Shown: piece by piece, positions 1 through 7,783 of the stretch
Numbering within the stretch: the stretch's first letter is position 1
Layout of the letters: each line of letters begins with the position of its first letter
Origin: Sulfurospirillum sp.
Lineage (GTDB): Bacteria; Campylobacterota; Campylobacteria; Campylobacterales; Sulfurospirillaceae
Assembly: GCA_016735235.1 (NCBI GenBank)
Contig: JAERRW010000004.1
Coordinates: 1-39,334, forward strand
DNA: 39,334 bases
Direction: 5' to 3'
Translations under genes and position numbers: made by a program
The notes under the pieces: generated by a model
Told to the model about the DNA's origin: nothing
Databases searched by the model: none
The model's input: the letters and a program-made list of their open reading frames with translations, nothing else

Positions 1-126
1 GCAGAAGATATATACAAGTCTCAACAAAAAGGGAGAAGTGTGATATATAGTAAATCAATATGGAGGTTTATAATGTTTGTTATTAGGGTTATTCCTGAGT
101 GGAAGTTTAGGGGGATGGGGTTGTGA
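1..126 (+). CDS. C-terminal end of an SDR-family oxidoreductase (partial, 5' end outside window)
   Basis: The first frame is open from base 1 to a TGA at 124-126 and encodes the last 41 residues of a protein. The tail has an acidic AEDIYKS start, a GRSVIYS strand, then an aromatic and hydrophobic WRFIMFVIRVIPEWKF segment. This resembles the C-terminal end of short-chain dehydrogenases that act as the 2-ulose reductase (DprE2-like) in polyprenyl-phosphate arabinose/ribose synthesis, where a late hydrophobic helix touches the membrane. The catalytic Ser-Tyr-Lys and the NAD site lie outside the window, so the family call rests on the tail alone. The stop overlaps the start of the next gene, which suggests one operon. 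Confidence 0.55.
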   Translation, partial: AEDIYKSQQKGRSVIYSKSIWRFIMFVIRVIPEWKFRGMGL

Positions 127-1262
127 TGAAAATAAATTTTAATAATAAAAATATTCTCATAGGGTATTACTTTATCTTTGTGAGTATGCTAGTATTGATT
201 GCATTAATAAAACCATCATTAAATTGGGATATGATTGGCTATGTTGCATCAGTAAAAAATTTTGAAATAAATAATCCAGTAGAATTACACAATTTTGTTT
301 TTCATAACTTAAAAGAGTTTGTTAGCCCAGACATGTATATTTTACTTACAGATAGCGACTCTCAATATAGAATAGATATGGCAACAAATGCAAATCTTTT
401 CTATCAACAATTACCTTTTTATGAAATTCGTATTGCATATACATTTTGTATCTATCTAATGACTAAAATAGGGTTAAATATTTTCTTTTCCACTTATTTG
501 GTATCTATAATTTCTTCTGTCTTGGGGGTAGTATTTCTTTTCAATGCTTTAAAAGATAAAATATATATAGGTTTCTTGTATGCACTTCCTTTATTCTTGA
601 TGTTTGCTGGAATAATAAATTTAACTAGACTTAGTACACCTGATTCAATGGCTTTTTTGTGTTTAAGTATCTTTGTATATTTATTTAGCAATAAAAAGAT
701 TATATTCTTACTTGCAATTATGCCGTTGTTTGTTCTTGTTAGAACTGATATGATTATCTTTAATTTATTAGTTTTTTTTGTTATTTTTGTTATTTATTCA
801 AATCACAGAAAAAGTGTTTATATTTCTTTGTTAGCAACTATTCTATTTTATTTATCAATCAATAGTGTTTTCAATAATTATGGCTGGGCGACAATTTTTT
901 CTGTTACACTAGTTGAGAGGATTAGTAATCCTGCTGATGTTATGCTCTCTATTTCTGTCGGTGAGTATTTGAAAGCATTTTTACATGGAATTATTGGCAT
1001 GTTGGGAGACCGTGTGTTTCTAGGATTTTTTAGCATTACATGTGCTTTTTTGCTTATCATAAAAAAGATTCAATTTTCTTTTCAAGAGAACAAAGAAATA
1101 TTTATTTATGGTTTCATTTCAATTCTATATATTTTCATTCATTTTATTTTATTTCCTGTTGTTTGGGATAGATTTTTTATTGGTTTTTATACTATGATTA
1201 TTGTATCTATAATGTTATTTATTTCTAAAATAATTACAAAAAATGACCCTAGCCCTCTTTGA
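126..1262 (+). CDS. Polytopic membrane protein, probable GT-C-like glycosyltransferase
   Basis: A 378-residue, strongly hydrophobic protein with about nine or ten predicted membrane segments, the first near residues 10-28. A conserved-looking NWDMIGY follows the first segment (residues 33-39), as acidic residues do in the first external loop of many GT-C glycosyltransferases. Other polar islands are RLSTPDS and LVRTD in the middle and VWDRFF near the C-terminus. I do not recognise a named family. The ATG at 126 is preferred over the GTG at 123 because of the G-rich tract at 111-120 upstream. It overlaps the SDR stop at its 5' end and the HAD gene by 20 bases at its 3' end. The setting suggests transfer of a polyprenyl-linked sugar; that is inference. 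Confidence 0.6.
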   Translation: MKINFNNKNILIGYYFIFVSMLVLIALIKPSLNWDMIGYVASVKNFEINNPVELHNFVFHNLKEFVSPDMYILLTDSDSQYRIDMATNANLFYQQLPFYEIRIAYTFCIYLMTKIGLNIFFSTYLVSIISSVLGVVFLFNALKDKIYIGFLYALPLFLMFAGIINLTRLSTPDSMAFLCLSIFVYLFSNKKIIFLLAIMPLFVLVRTDMIIFNLLVFFVIFVIYSNHRKSVYISLLATILFYLSINSVFNNYGWATIFSVTLVERISNPADVMLSISVGEYLKAFLHGIIGMLGDRVFLGFFSITCAFLLIIKKIQFSFQENKEIFIYGFISILYIFIHFILFPVVWDRFFIGFYTMIIVSIMLFISKIITKNDPSPL

Positions 1263-1833
1263 TTTCGACGGCACCATCACCACCGATGACAGCCTCATAA
1301 AGTTCATACGATATGCCGTAGGTGATGTTAAAACAGCTTGGGGGATGATTTTGCTCTCCCCTATGCTTGTGGCTTTCAAGCTAAAACTTATACCCAACTA
1401 CAAAGCAAAACAGTGGATGCTTTCATACTTTTTTAAGGGTATCGCTCAAGAGAAGTTTGCCGATATAGCAAGTGAGTATTCGCTTAAACATATCGACACT
1501 ATCACAAGAGAAAAGGCGATGAGTAGAATCGCTTGGCATAAAGAGCAGGGGCATTGTGTTGTTGTGGTTTCTGCTTCTTTGGAGTGTTGGCTGAAACCTT
1601 GGTGCGATAGAAATGGCTTGGAGCTTATAGCAACAAAGTTGGAGATAAAAGATGCTAGAGTATCTGGGAGGCTTCTCGGTCAGAATTGTTACGGACAAGA
1701 GAAAGTAAACAGAATCAATGAGCTGTATGATTTGGCACAGTATGATTATGTTTATGCTTATGGCGACAGTCGTGGCGATGTGGAGATGTTGGCATTGGGT
1801 AATGAGAGTTTTTATAAGCCGTTTAGGGGGTAA
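1243..1833 (+). CDS. HAD-IB family phosphatase
   Basis: A 196-residue haloacid-dehalogenase superfamily hydrolase of the SerB-like IB type. Motif I is DFDGT at residues 7-11 (nucleophile D7, acid D9), motif II is the Ser of VVSAS near 110, motif III is probably K154, and motif IV is GDSRGD at 174-179. An insertion between motifs I and II (about 20-95) forms the cap. Family members remove phosphate from small phosphorylated metabolites. Beside an SDR and a membrane glycosyltransferase it may dephosphorylate polyprenyl-phosphoryl-pentose 5-phosphate, which is inference. The gene starts 20 bases inside the preceding one. Its first 60 bases are rich in C-ending codons (ACC, GCC, CTC, GAC), unlike the AT-rich neighbours, which hints at separate ancestry. 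Confidence 0.8.
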   Translation: MTLALFDFDGTITTDDSLIKFIRYAVGDVKTAWGMILLSPMLVAFKLKLIPNYKAKQWMLSYFFKGIAQEKFADIASEYSLKHIDTITREKAMSRIAWHKEQGHCVVVVSASLECWLKPWCDRNGLELIATKLEIKDARVSGRLLGQNCYGQEKVNRINELYDLAQYDYVYAYGDSRGDVEMLALGNESFYKPFRG

Positions 1834-1894
1834 AATATCTGATATGCTTTCTAGGTGAATATTCAATTACAGAAGGTGTAGGTTTAGGTTAATA

Positions 1895-2227
1895 TCATTG
1901 CATAATACTATCAATTATGCCTAATATCTTGTTTATAGCTTTTTGATTTGTTTTTTCTATAAATTTAATATTTCTGGCATTATAATCTATTGATTTCATT
2001 TGTTCGCCCATTATATAGCCTGTAATGTTATCACTTTCAATTTTAACATGGAACGGAAAATCTCTTTTTGTGTTTGTAATTGGACATGCAAATGCAAGAC
2101 CAAGATGTTGATTAAATATTTTATTACTGACGATAATTGCAGGTCTTCGTCCCTTTTGTTCATGACCACTTTGTGGGTCAAAACATAAAACTACTATGTC
2201 GCCTTGCTCAGGAACATAGTTTACCAC
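1895..2227 (-). CDS. mazF: MazF/PemK-family endoribonuclease toxin
   Basis: A 110-residue protein with the MazF hallmarks in order: a PEQGDIVVL opening, DPQSGHEQKGRRPAIIVS at about 18-35 with the conserved arginine pair, then FACPITNTKRDFPFHV and the late MGEQMKSID. MazF toxins cut single-stranded mRNA at short motifs and are held inactive by MazE. Translation starts at a GTG whose first bases overlap the last codons of the upstream antitoxin gene (GTGGTAA), the usual coupled arrangement. No ATG gives a better N-terminus. The catalytic regions look complete, so the toxin is probably active. It could equally be called ChpB or PemK; the subfamily is not resolved here. Confidence 0.9.
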   Translation of the reverse strand: MVNYVPEQGDIVVLCFDPQSGHEQKGRRPAIIVSNKIFNQHLGLAFACPITNTKRDFPFHVKIESDNITGYIMGEQMKSIDYNARNIKFIEKTNQKAINKILGIIDSIMQ

Positions 2228-2466
2228 TCTTCTGATCCAATTTTATTATCAAATGCTTCATGAGCTTTATAACTATGTGGTATATCTTTAACTAAATCAT
2301 TAATATCATATTTTTCTCTTGATTGTTTTATAGGTTCTAGTACAATCTTTTGATTTTCAATTAAAACTTTCATTTTATCCCCAATCGATAAATGCAATTC
2401 TTTCATTATATGTTTTGGAAATCTTAAACCTTGCGAATTGCCCCAACTTGATATTGTTGCTGTCAT
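2221..2466 (-). CDS. mazE: MazE/AbrB-type antitoxin
   Basis: An 81-residue antitoxin. The N-terminal half is a SpoVT/AbrB swapped-hairpin DNA-binding domain (SSWGNSQGLRFPKHIM, then LSIGDKMKVLIENQKIVLEP). The acidic C-terminal tail ending GSEEW is the part that normally blocks the MazF active site. A longer frame exists upstream, but the chosen ATG at 2466 has AAGGAAAC just before it and begins with the family-typical MTATISSWGNSQG. The gene ends inside the toxin start, so the two are translationally coupled. The AbrB-like domain is expected to repress its own promoter, probably in 2467-2551. Confidence 0.9.
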   Translation of the reverse strand: MTATISSWGNSQGLRFPKHIMKELHLSIGDKMKVLIENQKIVLEPIKQSREKYDINDLVKDIPHSYKAHEAFDNKIGSEEW

Positions 2467-2551
2467 GATGTTTCCTTGTATTTTGTATATCCAAAGTATA
2501 TTATAAAAAATTCTAGCTGTCAAGATTAGACACATGTGATTGAATATTCGC

Positions 2552-2887
2552 TCATTTATCTAAACCATTGATTTTTAGAAGTTCTAACAGTTCGTTGTCA
2601 GATATATTCTCTTTTTGGGTTTTGGAAAACAGTGTCATAAGAAATATGTTTTCATCTTTATTTACAAAATAATATATAACTCTAAAGCCACCACTCTTTC
2701 CTGCTGGGATTGAGGAGTTAGAAACTCTCATTTTATAACAGTTATATTGCAGAGGTATCCCTGATTTTGGATTGTCATTTAACTTTTCTTTAAGCCCTTG
2801 AAAGTCAATTTTGATTTTTTTATATTTCTTAGATAGCTTTTTTAATTTTATTGCAAATGTCGGTAAAACTACAATACTATAATTCAT
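2552..2887 (-). CDS. RelE/ParE-superfamily toxin
   Basis: A 111-residue basic protein. The lysine-rich N-terminal helix pair (LKKLSKKYKKIK) is followed by a central LQYNCYKMRVSNSSIPAGKSGGFRVIYYFV segment (about 46-75) and a last strand ending LMTLFSKTQKENIS. The K-S-G-G-F-R-V-I-Y-Y pattern is typical of RelE-superfamily ribonucleases that cut mRNA on the ribosome. It starts inside the last codons of the preceding antitoxin gene (11-base overlap). It is the second toxin gene in a row here, on the same strand as the MazEF-like pair. HigB or YafQ relationships are possible alternatives within the superfamily. Confidence 0.8.
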   Translation of the reverse strand: MNYSIVVLPTFAIKLKKLSKKYKKIKIDFQGLKEKLNDNPKSGIPLQYNCYKMRVSNSSIPAGKSGGFRVIYYFVNKDENIFLMTLFSKTQKENISDNELLELLKINGLDK

Positions 2888-3146
2888 CTAGCAACTCATC
2901 AAGTGTTTGTAAATTATCAATTTTCTCTGGATTATCTAAAATATCTTTCAACTCATTACAAGCATCATTAAATTCATTATATTGTTTTTGTAATTCCTGT
3001 TTGTCTATATACGACTTAATAGACTCTATTATAATATCGGTTCTGTTTAGATTGTACTCTTTTGTAAACTCATCTATTTGTTCTATTAAATAGATAGGAA
3101 GCCTTAGCCCTACTTGTTGTTTTTGAAGTTTTGCTAGTGAGTGCAT
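2877..3146 (-). CDS. Ribbon-helix-helix (CopG-like) antitoxin
   Basis: An 89-residue protein. Residues 10-45 read as a ribbon-helix-helix fold: a short strand QVGLRLPIYL, a helix EQIDEFTKEYN, the turn LNRTD, and a second helix IIIESIKSYID. The acidic C-terminal half, with two LDELLDEL-like turns, is the likely toxin-binding tail. It lies immediately upstream of, and overlaps, the RelE-like toxin. RHH antitoxins bind short palindromes or direct repeats at their own promoter; the AT-rich repeats at 3165-3196, just upstream of this start, fit that role. Confidence 0.85.
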   Translation of the reverse strand: MHSLAKLQKQQVGLRLPIYLIEQIDEFTKEYNLNRTDIIIESIKSYIDKQELQKQYNEFNDACNELKDILDNPEKIDNLQTLDELLDEL

Positions 3147-3164
3147 AGTAAAATCCTTTTAAAA

Positions 3165-3196
3165 TATATACTATATTATATACTATTGATATATAC
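3165..3196 (-). promoter_or_regulatory. Direct repeats upstream of the RHH antitoxin, candidate operator
   Basis: Two exact copies of TATATACTAT lie at 3165-3174 and 3177-3186, 12 bases apart, followed by a related ATATATAC at 3189-3196. Spacing of about one helical turn is typical of operators bound cooperatively by ribbon-helix-helix dimers. The position, 19-50 bases upstream of the antitoxin start, fits autorepression. AT-rich sequence makes such repeats easier by chance. Confidence 0.45.
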
Positions 3197-3218
3197 AAGT
3201 CAAATGATGCAAGAATAA

Positions 3219-3377
3219 AACTCTTTTAATCTTCCTCATAATTTATCTGTTTTTGGAGATTATAGCATCACCACTAAAAACAACCGAATCAATAGATTGG
3301 ATGTTTCGCTTTCAACCAGCATACTAAATGAGGCATATTTTAAAGGTGAAATTTCAAAAAAACTTTTTATTGCTTGA
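3219..3377 (+). pseudogene. Decayed ORF remnant without a start
   Basis: This frame is open for about 52 codons to a TGA at 3375-3377 and reads like ordinary protein (for example SVFGDYSITTKNNRINRL, then SILNEAYFKGEISKKLF), but it has a stop immediately upstream at 3216 and no ATG. It is probably the 3' stub of a gene lost when the toxin-antitoxin modules arrived. I do not recognise the family. It fills most of the gap between the antitoxin and alaS; a chance open frame is the alternative. Confidence 0.3.
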
Positions 3378-3424
3378 ACTATAAGCTATTTAGGTATTAA
3401 TTTTAGATAAAATATCTATTTAAA

Positions 3425-3430
3425 TATAAT
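3425..3430 (+). promoter_or_regulatory. Candidate -10 box for alaS
   Basis: A perfect TATAAT lies 14 bases before the alaS start and follows AT-rich DNA with no clear -35 box. If it is used, the leader is only about eight bases, so the AGGA at 3432-3435 would lie upstream of or at the transcript start. Confidence 0.5.
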
Positions 3431-3444
3431 CAGGATACACAAAT

Positions 3445-5994
3445 ATGGACATAAGAGCAGAATTTTTAAACTATTTTAAACAAAAAGGGCATGCATTAGA
3501 GCCTAGTGTCCCGCTTGTTGTTAATGATTCTACTTTGCTTTTTGTAAATGCTGGAATGGTGCCTTTTAAAAGTGTATTTACAGGGGAAATTCCAAGACCA
3601 AATCCACCAAGAGTTGCTAGTTGTCAAACTTGCATAAGAGCTGGAGGCAAACACAATGACCTAGATAATGTAGGCTATACTGCTCGTCATCATACATTTT
3701 TTGAGATGCTTGGCAATTTCTCTTTTGGTGACTACTTTAAAGAAGATGCAATAGCTCATGCCTGGGAATTTGTAACAGAAGTTTTAAAACTTCCTAAAGA
3801 GAAACTCTGGGTTACAATACACACTAGTGATGATGAGGCAGAAAAACTTTGGCAAAAACATATTCCGTTGAGTAAAATTAAACGCTTTGGAGACGCTGAT
3901 AACTTCTGGCAGATGGGAGATACTGGACCTTGTGGACCTTGTAGCGAGATATTTATAGACCAAGGTAGCGAACATTTTAATAGCGATGAAGATTATTTAG
4001 GTGGCGATGGCGATAGGTTTTTAGAGATATGGAATTTAGTTTTTATGCAGTATGAGAGAGATAAAAATGGAAATTTAGAGCCTCTTCCAAGACCCTCAAT
4101 CGATACGGGCATGGGGCTTGAGAGAGTTATTGCAGTTAAAGAGGGAAAATTAAGTAATTATGATTCCAGTGAGTTTATGCCACTTATTGCAAAAGTTGCA
4201 GAGATTTGTAATAAGAGTTATAAATATGAAACTGGAGCAAGCTATAGAGTTATTGCCGATCATATGCGTTCAACCTCTTTTTTACTAGCACAAGGAGTCA
4301 ATTTTTCAAATGAGGGTCGTGGTTATGTCTTAAGACGGATTACTCGTCGTGCCATTCGTCATGGGTATCTTCTTGGGATTCGTAAACCTTTTATGTATAA
4401 ACTATTAGATGTTATAAACTCTTTATTGGGTAAACAGTATCCATATTTGATAGAGAAAAAAGATCTATTAAAAGAGCAAATTAGGCTTGAAGAAGAGAGA
4501 TTTTTAGTAACTATCTCTTCTGGAATTGAAATATTTGAAAATGAATTGAAAAATACAAAAGATATTTTTAGTGGCAATGTAGCATTTAAACTTTATGATA
4601 CTTGTGGTTTTCCTCTTGATTTAACACAAGACATGTTAAGAGATAAAGGTTTAAAAATAGATATTAGTAAATATAATAAACTCATGGAAGCTCAGCGTAA
4701 CCGTTCAAAGTCTTCTTGGAGAGGTAGCGGAGACAAAGTTATAAGTGGAGATTTCAAAACAATACTAGAGAGAGTTGGGCAAAATGATTTTGTAGGATAT
4801 TCAAGAAATATAAATTCAAAAGCAAAAGTTCTTGCACTTTTAGATGATAATTTTAAAGAGGTTAAAGTTCTTGAAAAAAGTGGTTGGATAATGCTAGATA
4901 AGACGCCATTTTATGCACAAAGTGGTGGACAATGTGGAGACAAGGGAGAGATAGTTAATTTTGGAAAAGTAACTGATACGCAAAAATTTTTTGAATTAAA
5001 TTTTTCAAAAATAGAACTCAAGAGTCTCTTACATGTAGATGAAAAAGTAAATGTAAAAGTAGATATTTCAAGAAATGAGATAGCAAAACATCATTCTGCA
5101 ACTCATTTACTTCATAGTGCATTAAAAACTATTTTGGGCAAACATATCGCACAAGCTGGTAGTTTAGTAGAGAAAAGTAGATTAAGATTTGATTTCTCTC
5201 ATACAAAAGCCATGAGTGCTGAAGAGATAATAAGCGTAGAAGATTTTGTAAATGACATAGTAGCAACAAGCAGAAATAGCGTAACAAAAGTTATGAGTAT
5301 TGATGATGCTAAAAAAAGTGGAGCCATGGCTTTGTTTGGAGAAAAATACGGCGATAAAGTTAGAGTAGTTACTCTTGGAAACAAGAGTAAAGAACTTTGC
5401 GGTGGAACACATGTTGAAAATGTGGGAGAAATTGGAAGTTTCATCATCTCTAAAGAGAGTGGAGTTAGTGCGGGCGTGAGAAGAATAGAGGCTATTTGTG
5501 GAGCTAGCTCTTTGGAGTACACAAAAACACTTAGAGATAATCTAAATCAAATAAAAGAGATAGTAAAACACAAAGATGCAATTATTGGAGTTGAAAAAAT
5601 AAAAAATGAGATTCAAACTCTCAAAAACGAAGTTAAGTATCTTGAAGAAAATATTAACAAACAAGTTAGAAGTGAGACTGTAAATGGTGTAGAACTTGTC
5701 GTAGATGTGTTGAGTGCTGGGGATGTAAAAAAAACGATAGATGATTATAAAAATAAAAAACAAAGTATTGCTATACTTCTTTTGCAAGTAAAAAACAGTA
5801 AAGTATCAATAGTCGCTGGAGTTAAAAATGCACCACTAAAAGCAGATGAATGGATAAAGAAAGTTGCTCCAATAATTGGTGGCAGTGGTGGAGGAAGATC
5901 AGACTTTGCACAAGCTGGTGGAACTAATGTTAGTAGAGTTGATGACGCTAAAAAAGTAGCTTTAAAATTTGCTAAAAATATTTTAGAGAGTTAA
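3445..5994 (+). CDS. alaS: Alanyl-tRNA synthetase
   Basis: An 849-residue class II synthetase that charges tRNA-Ala. The order is catalytic core (1-240; motif 2 region [20 protein letters not shown], motif 3 DTGMGLERV), tRNA-recognition domain (240-450), editing domain with zinc ligands H550 and H554 (HHSATHLLH) and C652 and H656 (ELCGGTH), a coiled coil around 700-730, and the C-terminal glycine-rich C-Ala domain ending near [15 protein letters not shown]. Length is normal for the family. The ATG at 3445 gives the expected [11 protein letters not shown] start. A candidate -10 box lies at 3425-3430. It is followed closely by a bioF-like gene on the same strand. All key motifs are present. Confidence 0.97.
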   Translation: MDIRAEFLNYFKQKGHALEPSVPLVVNDSTLLFVNAGMVPFKSVFTGEIPRPNPPRVASCQTCIRAGGKHNDLDNVGYTARHHTFFEMLGNFSFGDYFKEDAIAHAWEFVTEVLKLPKEKLWVTIHTSDDEAEKLWQKHIPLSKIKRFGDADNFWQMGDTGPCGPCSEIFIDQGSEHFNSDEDYLGGDGDRFLEIWNLVFMQYERDKNGNLEPLPRPSIDTGMGLERVIAVKEGKLSNYDSSEFMPLIAKVAEICNKSYKYETGASYRVIADHMRSTSFLLAQGVNFSNEGRGYVLRRITRRAIRHGYLLGIRKPFMYKLLDVINSLLGKQYPYLIEKKDLLKEQIRLEEERFLVTISSGIEIFENELKNTKDIFSGNVAFKLYDTCGFPLDLTQDMLRDKGLKIDISKYNKLMEAQRNRSKSSWRGSGDKVISGDFKTILERVGQNDFVGYSRNINSKAKVLALLDDNFKEVKVLEKSGWIMLDKTPFYAQSGGQCGDKGEIVNFGKVTDTQKFFELNFSKIELKSLLHVDEKVNVKVDISRNEIAKHHSATHLLHSALKTILGKHIAQAGSLVEKSRLRFDFSHTKAMSAEEIISVEDFVNDIVATSRNSVTKVMSIDDAKKSGAMALFGEKYGDKVRVVTLGNKSKELCGGTHVENVGEIGSFIISKESGVSAGVRRIEAICGASSLEYTKTLRDNLNQIKEIVKHKDAIIGVEKIKNEIQTLKNEVKYLEENINKQVRSETVNGVELVVDVLSAGDVKKTIDDYKNKKQSIAILLLQVKNSKVSIVAGVKNAPLKADEWIKKVAPIIGGSGGGRSDFAQAGGTNVSRVDDAKKVALKFAKNILES

Positions 5995-6018
5995 TGTTTA
6001 TGATAAACCAAGATTAAC

Positions 6019-7101
6019 ATGTATAGTAATGAGTTAAACGCTATTAAAAAATCAAATATATTTCGTCAAAAAGTTCTTTATGATGAGAGTTTATTAGATT
6101 TAGCATCAAATGATTATTTAGGTTTATCAAGTAAATTTGCACTTTTAACTCGTGCTGTTTCACGTTTAAAAATGTTTAAAAGTCATGCACCAAAAGCTTC
6201 ACAACTTGTGAATGGTTACCATCAAATACATAAAGATTTTGAAGAGTTTTTATGTAGACATAATGGATTTGAAGATGCAATATTAGCTGGAAGTGGTTTT
6301 CTGGCAAATTTAGCTCTCATAGAAGCACTTCCAAGAAAAGGGGATATTCTTATATTAGATGAGAAATACCATGCTAGCGGAATTTTAGCTGGAAAATTGG
6401 TTAGTGCTAAAGTAGTTACATTTGAACACAATAATCCAGAAAAACTTGAAGAAATTTTAAAAAATAGTACTTATAAAAAAGCTATTATAGCAGTTGAGGG
6501 CATCTATTCTATGAGTGGTAATTTATTGAAAAAAGAGATATTTGAAGTTGTAGAGAAATATAAAAATACACTTTTAATAGTAGATGAGGCTCACAGTAGC
6601 GGAGTAGTTGGAGAGAATTTTTTAGGAGTATTTGAACTTTTTAATATTAAACCACAATTAAATCATATAAAGATGGGAACACTTGGAAAAGCTTATGGAA
6701 GTTATGGTGCATATATTTTGTCTTCAAAACATATAATAGAATTTTTACAAAACAGAGCAAAATCTTTAATCTATACTACTGCACCATCATTAATAGATAT
6801 TGAATTAGCTCATCAAGGCATGCTTTTTATCATGAAAAATAAAAAAACTTTACATGCAAAAATAAAAAAACGTCAAGAATTGGTTAAAATGTGTTTTGGA
6901 ATAGACATGTTGGGATTAATTTTTACCTATGAAATGAATAGTTCTACTGAAGTTTTAAATATGCAAAATGAATTAAAAAAAAGAGGTTTTTTAGTTGGAG
7001 CTATTCGTCCTCCGACAGTTGAAAAACCAATGCTAAGAGTAATACCCAGAGTTAATGTACCGTTGAAAGATTTAAAAAGGTTATTTTATGTTTACATGTA
7101 A
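6019..7101 (+). CDS. bioF: 8-amino-7-oxononanoate synthase-like PLP enzyme
   Basis: A 360-residue fold-type I PLP enzyme of the alpha-oxoamine synthase family. Visible marks are LASNDYLGLSS (28-38), the substrate loop SQLVNGYHQIHKDFE (61-75), the PLP-ring Asp and His in VDEAHSSG (D189, H192), and the Schiff-base lysine K224 in GTLGKAYGSYG. BioF condenses pimeloyl-thioester with L-alanine in biotin synthesis; a close relative acting on another acyl-thioester cannot be excluded. The ATG lies inside an ACATGT word. The 3' end overlaps the ABC ATPase gene by 14 bases. A biotin ligase (birA) lies about 10 kb away, but no other biotin genes are in the window. Confidence 0.85.
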   Translation: MYSNELNAIKKSNIFRQKVLYDESLLDLASNDYLGLSSKFALLTRAVSRLKMFKSHAPKASQLVNGYHQIHKDFEEFLCRHNGFEDAILAGSGFLANLALIEALPRKGDILILDEKYHASGILAGKLVSAKVVTFEHNNPEKLEEILKNSTYKKAIIAVEGIYSMSGNLLKKEIFEVVEKYKNTLLIVDEAHSSGVVGENFLGVFELFNIKPQLNHIKMGTLGKAYGSYGAYILSSKHIIEFLQNRAKSLIYTTAPSLIDIELAHQGMLFIMKNKKTLHAKIKKRQELVKMCFGIDMLGLIFTYEMNSSTEVLNMQNELKKRGFLVGAIRPPTVEKPMLRVIPRVNVPLKDLKRLFYVYM

Positions 7102-7783
7102 ACAACTACATGTTAGTACAGATAAAAAAACATTAGTTGATATAAGTTTTAGTTTTAAAAACTCTTTTGCTCTTGTAGGCGAGAGTGGAAGTGGTAAAAG
7201 TTTAACTCTTAAAGCAATTTTAGGAATGCTACCAAAAAGCCTACATGTAAAGAGTAATTTTAGTGAGTTAGGATTTGAGCTAGAACGAGGTAAAAATGTC
7301 TCTCTTATTCCTCAAAATCCTTTTACTGCACTATCTCCATTGACAAAAATAAAAAATCAATTTTTAATTAAGCGTAGTGAGGCAAAAAAGTATTTTGAAA
7401 TGGTTGAACTTCAAGAGAGTTTTTTAGATAGATTTCCAAGCCAACTTAGCGGAGGGCAACTCCAGCGTGCAATTATAGCATTTGCTTTGCACATAAAGCC
7501 TAAATTACTTCTACTAGATGAGCCTACAACGGCACTTGATATTAAAAGCAAGACAACTATTTTGAAGCTTTTAAAAATGTTACATGTAAAATATGGTTTT
7601 AATATGATATTTGTAACTCATGATATTGATGCTGTAAAAGAGTTGTGCGAAGATATGGCTATTATAAAAGATGGTAGAATTATTGAAAGTGGCAATTTAA
7701 AAGAGGTTATATCTTTGCCAAAAATAGAATATACAAAACGATTGTTGGAATCAGGTTTTAAAAATAGGGAGTTTAGGATATGA
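7088..7783 (+). CDS. ABC transporter ATP-binding protein (orphan, compact)
   Basis: A 231-residue ABC ATPase with a complete set of motifs: Walker A GESGSGKS (32-39), Q-loop PQNP near 76, signature LSGGQ (120-124), Walker B LLLLDEP with the catalytic glutamate, and the H-loop histidine in VTHDI. The sequence around PFTALSPLTKI and SGGQLQRAIIA resembles the DppD/OppD and nickel ATPases, but it is 70-100 residues shorter and lacks their C-terminal cysteine/oligopeptide extension. No permease or binding protein lies beside it, so the partner must be encoded elsewhere, or it has a non-transport role. It overlaps bioF upstream and PBP1A downstream (ATGA), so all three are probably co-expressed. 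Confidence 0.85.
   Translation: MFTCKQLHVSTDKKTLVDISFSFKNSFALVGESGSGKSLTLKAILGMLPKSLHVKSNFSELGFELERGKNVSLIPQNPFTALSPLTKIKNQFLIKRSEAKKYFEMVELQESFLDRFPSQLSGGQLQRAIIAFALHIKPKLLLLDEPTTALDIKSKTTILKLLKMLHVKYGFNMIFVTHDIDAVKELCEDMAIIKDGRIIESGNLKEVISLPKIEYTKRLLESGFKNREFRI

Noticed and set aside
1423-1866. 147-codon minus-strand ORF opposite the HAD gene
   Set aside because: It lies opposite a gene with all HAD motifs and has no family pattern or ribosome site.
7094-7587. CRISPR-like or tandem repeat made by TACATGTA copies
   Set aside because: The copies are irregularly spaced, lie inside a conserved coding sequence and have no shared flanks; they belong to the dispersed word.
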